A stretch of DNA of 64,000 nucleotides from Isoetes taiwanensis. Lineage: Eukaryota; Streptophyta; Lycopodiopsida; Isoetales; Isoetaceae. A program made the position numbers and the translations under genes. Below the pieces are notes generated by a model. That model saw nothing but the letters and a program-made list of their open reading frames with translations, was not told the DNA's origin and did not search any database. Of this stretch, positions 58,896 to 64,000 are shown piece after piece. The DNA lies in contig JAJEKV010000013.1 in assembly GCA_021234155.1 (NCBI GenBank), forward strand, positions 13,369,877 through 13,433,876, written 5' to 3'. Every line of letters begins with the position of its first letter. Position 1 is the stretch's first letter.

Positions 58896-59258
58896 TGTAC
58901 CTTCAGACCATGGGGTTAAATATGCTATGTTAAAAAAATTTAATTCAACAATCAACACACATGTTTTTTGTTAAGGAAATTGTTAAAAAGGAGGGGTTAA
59001 TTTATAACAATTTGTTAGCGCTAAATTAAGGGTTTAACCAGGTTTCACATTGCACATTGTTATGTTAAACATTAACAATTCGTTAACAATCTTACAATTT
59101 GTCGACGAAATTTTAATCGATGCCCCTGTCGCTACTTTAGTGCTGTTAGGGCGGCGTCGAGCACCATCGCCGCTCCATCAACAGAGCTTTCTTCCCAGGC
59201 AATCAGGTAATTTTTTTCCATTGACTTTTGTTGATTCGTGGGCTGAACAAAAACCCTA

Positions 59259-60242
59259 ATGTTTCACGAAACGGCTTTCCCTCTATGCGGCGGTCTGAGA
59301 GCTCTTCCTGCTTCTAGAAGTGTTCAGTGCTTGCAAGGCTGCTACTTGGTTCAAGTGCAATCTGTATCTATATCTGCTCTTCTTTTTCTTCTTCCTTTGA
59401 CCTCGGGTATGTCATATCTTGTAGTTCTTCACATTTTATTAACATCGATCTCGATCTTTTTCTATGATGGATTTTTCCCGTACAATCTTTTTAGATGGTC
59501 TCAGCGGGACTCAAGCCTCTCAGATCTTCATATGTTTCTTATGTATGATCTCAGTTGGACATTGGCAAAAGCTGGGTTCCATTCTTTTGGGAAAACAGAG
59601 CATCCTCGGCAATGCTTACACGCTTAATATGTGAGTTTACAAAATCTTGGGCTGTCTACAAATTTTTTTGTATCTACAGATTCTTTGTTTCATTGTTTCT
59701 CTATCTTTTATAGTGTTCTTTGTCTCTCTTTTATAGTGTAGTATATCACATCAGCTCGGTTTCATATCTTAGTTCTTAAATTTTCATAGGAAAATTTAGA
59801 GTTCATATAGAGATCCTTGCAGTATCCAAAGCAGTGGTCCTAAAAATGCAGCAAGTGGCCAGTAATGATCAAAATGACATAGAGATTGTTTCTGTTCTAC
59901 AAAGGCCCTGCGCGAACTTCCTTTTGGACTGCTTGACCAGTGTTTACTTCAAATACATCTATTTCTAAATTCATCATCTATTTGCTTTCTATATATGCAT
60001 ATTTGACATGTTTGTTGAAGGCAAGGCTTAAGAGAAGCCTGCAGATTTTCCCTGACTGTTACAAGCAGTCTCTCACAGAGATTCATGATACTATCAAGTT
60101 TAATATTAGTTTGGACAGAATTGACGGAGTTCACAGGCTCAAGAAGTTACTGAACTTGCACATGCAGAGAATTTACTGTTCCAGCTGCTTTACTGTTTGG
60201 TTCAAACTTCCTTTTAGACAGCTTGACCAGTATTTGAAGTGA
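59259..60242 (+). other. unrecognised open frames, possible gene remnant
   Basis: Frames at 59,259-59,627 and 59,940-60,242 show no domain I can name. GCAATCAG|GTAATT near 59,210 looks like an exon end. The phrase AACTTCCTTTT.GAC.GCTTG occurs at 59,917 and 60,207, a local duplication of about 290 bp. It may be a captured host gene piece; evidence is weak. Confidence 0.25.
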
Positions 60243-60814
60243 ACTTGAGAATTAAGTGGTGACTTTACGCCTTGTGGAAAACGTTCTGCGTTACTTTTGA
60301 AGCCACATGGCATAGAACCCAATCCATATGGCAATGGGTAAATTTGCATATTCGACCATAGGACCTTAATGGGTAATGGCATAGATAAGACGCAAGTTCT
60401 TACCTTCTAGCAGTGACAGATGATACTCGAGAATTAAACTCGGAGGCATAAGACTCATAGTTAGTTTTTGAGCATGACCATAATAATTATTCACAATTGT
60501 TTGTGAGACTCACAGAGATGTGCAGCACCGCTAACCAGTTGCTGGCCAAGCAGTCTGAACTATTGCTTTATACTCAATTTATATAGCAATTTTTTGCCCT
60601 AAGTTAGTGTATTCTTACCAAGGGGCTGGATTGACAAACTAAGACTTCTGTAGTAAAGCTGGGTAGTATGTGGGGCAAACTAAGTGTATAATAAGATCAT
60701 GAAGCTTTTCACAGTAGGTTGCTGACATATCCTCTTTGTATTTTCTATTTATTAGTTGTTCTTTTCTCTTTAACAATATAATTTTTGCAACTTTTGGACA
60801 CAGATGTGCACCAG

Positions 60815-61509
60815 TGCATACACCGAAGGAACGCGCTGCCTTGAAGCAGTACTTGGATGCTTGCTTCATGGCCAAGCTTTGGGATGCAGAGGCCCTGTTA
60901 CATGTCAAGGTGGCAAATTATCGACAGCAAGTTAATCCCATGCTCACGAGGGGCCCACACCACTACCTGCGCACCCATCTACCCATGAAAAAGCGCAGGG
61001 TGATTGCTTCCATTCGCCGACAGTGCACACCACCTCCGCGATTGAGGCGGGGAGATGGATTCGGGGAGCGCATGAGGGCGAGTGCGTGCCGGTCTTTGTC
61101 AGCGAGCCATTGAGGATGAAAGTCACGCCCTCCGGGCTTTGTCCGTGCATACCAAAGATATCCGGGCTCGGTATGCTCGGTTAGTTGTGCCCCATCGGGC
61201 CTTGCATGAGCTCTCGAAAGCACGGCCTCGTAGGCTTGTTGGGATCATTACCTCAGGGAGGTAATGGATCTGCGGACTCGGTTATGCCCCCGTCCGACAT
61301 TAACCTCGGTTTGTACTTGTGATTATGTATATAAGCGTATGCGGTATGTCGGCATCCTTATTGCTACTAAGGTTTTTCCCCGAAAACCCTTGGGCGGGAT
61401 TTTTAATCACGGTAGTAATCGCTTCTTTGCTCTCTCTTTGTACTTGGGTCCCATAGGCCAGTTGGTCTCCGTGGACGATAAAATCATATTCTATTCTATT
61501 CTATTCTAT
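60815..61509 (+). mobile_element. LINE-B 3' fragment with ATTCT tail
   Basis: Starts at PKERAALKQYLDA, continues LWDAEALLHVKVANYRQQVN and LTRGPHHYLRTHLPMKKRR, matching the decayed 17,090-17,260 part of LINE-B but in a cleaner frame. It ends at GGTCTCCGTGGACGATAAAA then (ATTCT)n at 61,488-61,509. It is 5'-truncated. The C-terminal frame (60,800-61,113) is the best view of this family's end in the window. A short duplicated or missing stretch near 61,075-61,110 breaks the frame. Confidence 0.88.
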
Positions 61510-62078
61510 GGGCAGCAAAACTAGCATTCGTTGTTTGCTTTGATTGACTCATAGCTTGCTATGGTCTATTTGATGGCCTGCCTTTTTGTAATGCAAAGAA
61601 GATGCTGATAAGCAGCCAAATACAAATAGCAGCATAGGCCAGGAAGAGGAACATGGATTTCAAAATGAACATGCCATTGATTTGGAGTATTAGTGGCATT
61701 AAAAGAGAGGTTCTGTGTAAAAGAGAGGTTCTTGTAACTGTTAGTACTTGGAGCCAAACTACCATTAACAGATTGTTCAGATTATGAAATGACTATTAAC
61801 AAATTTTTTTTTTTTTGCGATGTGAAATGCTTATTAACAGATTTTGTTATGTTAAAAACTAACATAACAAAGTGCAAAAACGTTTTTAACAAATTCTGTT
61901 ATGTTAGTGGATAACACAACAAATCCCATGTGTGAAACTCTGTTTAACACAACTTGTAATGTTAGTAATTGATATAACAGGTGGTGTGAAAGCTCGACAA
62001 AAATAACCTTAATTTATCATATCAAACAATTAGTTAACTTAAAATTTATTTTAATTTAACCCCGTGGTCTGAAGGTAC

Positions 62079-63267
62079 CCTTATTTTATCTAACGCATAC
62101 GCCCAATTTTGCATGTTGCTATATTAAATTTATGCGGGGTGCACATATAAATTTATCCGGGTGCATACGCAGTAAATGTCAGACGTGGGCATGTTATAGC
62201 CAACTTTAAATGGCAAAAAATCCGCCAAGTCCACAAAAACGCCGTGTAATTTTTTTAAGGCGTGGCTATAACATGTCAAAGAGACAGACACAGACACGGA
62301 TATACTACACGGATATACTACGGATATGCACGTGGCTATAGCATGATGGCATCTCCATTACCAGCATGGCGCATTGGAGCTATTTGGCTGTTTAACAAGA
62401 TGTATAACCCATGCTTTTTGCTTTATTGATTCGTCCACTTAGGCTCTATGGCCGATTTTCCCAAAAACACTCTGCTGCCAATGCCCCTATCTCCAGCGGA
62501 AATCATTGTCCGAAGAGGCATTCTAAAAAGTAGAAAGCATTCTACAAAAAGTAGATAATTCCAAAACAAAAAAATCCGACTATCTTACATATAATTAGAT
62601 AAGTTAGGCATGACCAAGATATCAAACAAGGATGGATTTTCTGCAAGCTGCACAGAACTGGTCAGTTTGACAAATGCTACTTGATTTTAGACCTTTTGAA
62701 ACATTGAGGGCATCCATTAGTAGACATTCAGACAAAGCAGAACCGTGCTGATCCAGCAGGTCCAGCAGGTCAGAGGCCTGCTAAGCAAAAGTGAGCGAAG
62801 TATCTGAGATTGATAATCTTTCAGTTCCTCTTGTTTTTGGTGAGAAGGTGAAGTGTTAAAAAAACCCTTAATCAGGTCTCACATGTGGGTTCCATGGTAT
62901 CTAAAAGAGGTAATATGGCAAGCATAACCATTCCACCTGCAGCTCATGAACACATAGCATGCCCACAGTTTCTCTTGGAAACAACAATAGTAGACAAGAA
63001 GTATGTTTCACAAAACTATAAAGTATGTAGAAATCCACACTCGCAAACTATTCTACCTTTGGAATAAAATTTCGCTGTTTCTCTACATTCCACTTTCTGA
63101 CTAAATTATTTGAAAACAGTCTAGGTGTTCCTTGCGCATTTCTATACCTTGATTACACAAAATAGTGCCATGCTATCATGGTTACTGTTATGATCCGACT
63201 AACTTAAAACTATCCTTCAGATTTTCATGTTTCTTACAAAAGGAATGCCACTGCTGCATTTTAGAGT
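62079..63267. other. no recognised gene
   Basis: A small inverted repeat GGCATGTTATAGCC (62,187) / GGCTATAACATG (62,262) and a short tandem of CACGGATATACTA at 62,296-62,330. GTCCAGCAGGTC is doubled near 62,755. Includes the SEC61 gamma 3' side near 63,200; no poly(A) signal is certain. Confidence 0.45.
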
Positions 63268-63864
63268 TTAAACAGACCCCACAATGATGTTATTGATGGG
63301 AATAAATATAAGCTTCACAAAAAAGCCTATGAACCCCATCACCACAAATCCAATTGCTGTCCTAAAGGCAACCTTTGAATACTCTGAGGAAGTACATGCA
63401 GCAAAAATACAAAACAGTAAGTGCAGATCACAAAATAAAAAAGAAACTGCATGCAAAAGAATGAAGGAAAATTCTAGAGGGTGGGGTAGAAATCAAGGAT
63501 TGCTCTTTTCCTTGGAATAAATTGTTGCTCATGAATAACAACTTTAAATTCGGAGTTTCAGGGCTTGCGGAATGTAGATCTTAGAAAATTTAGATTGGCA
63601 CCAAAAGAAATGCCTGCAATTTACAGGTCCAAAATTAATGTGCAAAATGAGTTTTTCAAGTTGCAAATCTGCGGATCTGTGTTGGATCTGCTGGTTCAGG
63701 ATCTATTGGCTAGAAGACCTACTAATTCGGGAAAAAAAAAACAAGAGAGAGAGAAGAGATGGGTCCGAACCTTTTTGATCGGGTTTATGACAGCGCTTAA
63801 CCAAACGGACGCTATCTTTTGCAAACTCCTTGACTGGCCTCACCACGGAATCTACTGCCTCCAT
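63268..63864 (-). CDS. SEC61G: SEC61 gamma subunit of the ER protein translocon
   Basis: Tail-anchored gamma subunit of the SEC61 channel, which clamps the alpha subunit in the ER membrane. Exon 1 is 63,864-63,771 ([31 protein letters not shown]), donor G|GTTCGG. Exon 2 is 63,383-63,268, acceptor TCCTCAG, encoding [18 protein letters not shown] then [20 protein letters not shown] and TAA. The join in phase 1 gives 69 residues, the usual size (68-69). The single membrane helix is the [16 protein letters not shown] stretch; the amphipathic helix before it carries the FAKDS.RLVKRC.KPD signature. The methionine chosen is the one that starts the family motif; an upstream in-frame ATG at 63,939 would add 25 non-conserved residues. 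The gene looks intact. Confidence 0.96.
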
Positions 63865-64000
63865 AGCGGCCGGAGCTGAGAATGAGGAAGGTCGTATATA
63901 CAATGAAAATATAAAGGCAAAATTTAGGGAAAAGGGCAAAGGCCCCTTCCGCGATTTCTTAACGCGCTTATGAAATGGTGGAAAATAAAAATGGAAGGCC
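63865..64000 (-). promoter_or_regulatory. SEC61G 5' flank (partial)
   Basis: On the minus strand the 136 bp before the start codon include a pyrimidine-rich leader and, near 63,890-63,905, a TATA-containing word (TTGTATATACGAC). The window ends before the promoter is complete. Confidence 0.3.

Larger units (their letters stand above)
58897..62078. mobile_element. segment bounded by 24-bp inverted ends (possible DNA transposon)
   Basis: 58,897-58,920 (GTACCTTCAGACCATGGGGT plus TAAA) and 62,055-62,078 are reverse complements with one mismatch in 24. Both ends continue inward into AT-rich sequence with AACATAAC/GTTATGTTA words, and such words fill 59,040-59,095 and 61,795-61,990. No transposase is recognised inside, so it would be non-autonomous. 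It carries a short GC-richer 5'-exon-like stretch (59,130-59,340) and a LINE-B 3' fragment. No target-site duplication is clear at the edges. Confidence 0.55.

Noticed and set aside
63865..63939. Upstream in-frame ATG at 63,939 as the SEC61 gamma start
   Set aside because: It would add 25 residues not present in this family; the downstream ATG begins the conserved sequence and gives the standard 69 residues.

Overview
The window is AT-rich nuclear DNA of a land plant. Class II TCP, class III peroxidase, CASP-like, nepenthesin-type protease and plant CLPX sequences all point that way. Compact introns (about 80-900 bp), two LINE lineages and many decayed gene fragments would fit a non-seed plant, but the species cannot be named from sequence alone. 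Only two genes look complete and intact: a 15-exon mitochondrial-type CLPX (37,648-43,141, +) and a two-exon SEC61 gamma subunit (63,268-63,864, -). They belong to unrelated housekeeping systems (organellar ATP-dependent proteolysis and ER protein translocation), and nothing suggests joint regulation.

Layout. 0-5.9 kb: a weak kinase relic, a long-inverted-repeat MITE (2.5-3.0 kb), a 67-bp tandem repeat, and a TCP transcription-factor fragment (5.2-5.6 kb, -). 5.9-9.3 kb: poly(A)-tailed L1-type LINE-A with a visible target-site duplication and a deleted RT core. 10.4-11.3 and 13.7-17.76 kb: a GC-rich family, LINE-B, ending in an ATTCT pentanucleotide tail. The larger copy sits inside an older minus-strand retroelement- or pararetrovirus-like relic (13.0-13.7 plus 17.8-18.24 kb). 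21.2-22.36 kb: Ty3/gypsy integrase (-), interrupted by LINE-C (22.36-23.88 kb, -). 25.6-36.3 kb: gene fragments (peroxidase, aspartic protease, CASP-like) flanking a 4.4-kb tandem duplication. 36.5-36.9 kb: a second relic headed by the same GC-rich palindrome seen at 18.2 kb. 37.6-43.3 kb: CLPX. 43.6-44.3 kb: a degenerate satellite. 44.6-50.65 kb: broken coiled-coil, RING-like and lysine-rich coding fragments, a second MITE copy, and a truncated enolase gene on the minus strand (47.26-48.1 kb). 50.7-58.8 kb: no recognised gene, several short tandem duplications and a LINE-B tail. 58.9-62.08 kb: a segment bounded by 24-bp inverted repeats that carries a LINE-B 3' end. 63.27-63.86 kb: SEC61 gamma.

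The most unusual signals are: (i) the two 4.4-kb tandem copies differ mainly at CAG/CTG and CCGG sites and homopolymers, more like methylation-linked read error than evolution; (ii) a LINE family with three separate 3' ends sharing one terminal motif and a pentanucleotide tail; (iii) a near-perfect GC-rich palindrome shared by two otherwise unassigned relics; (iv) a 3.2-kb segment with matching inverted ends. I see no CRISPR array, rRNA or convincing tRNA. All calls come from reading the sequence and known family motifs; no database search was run.
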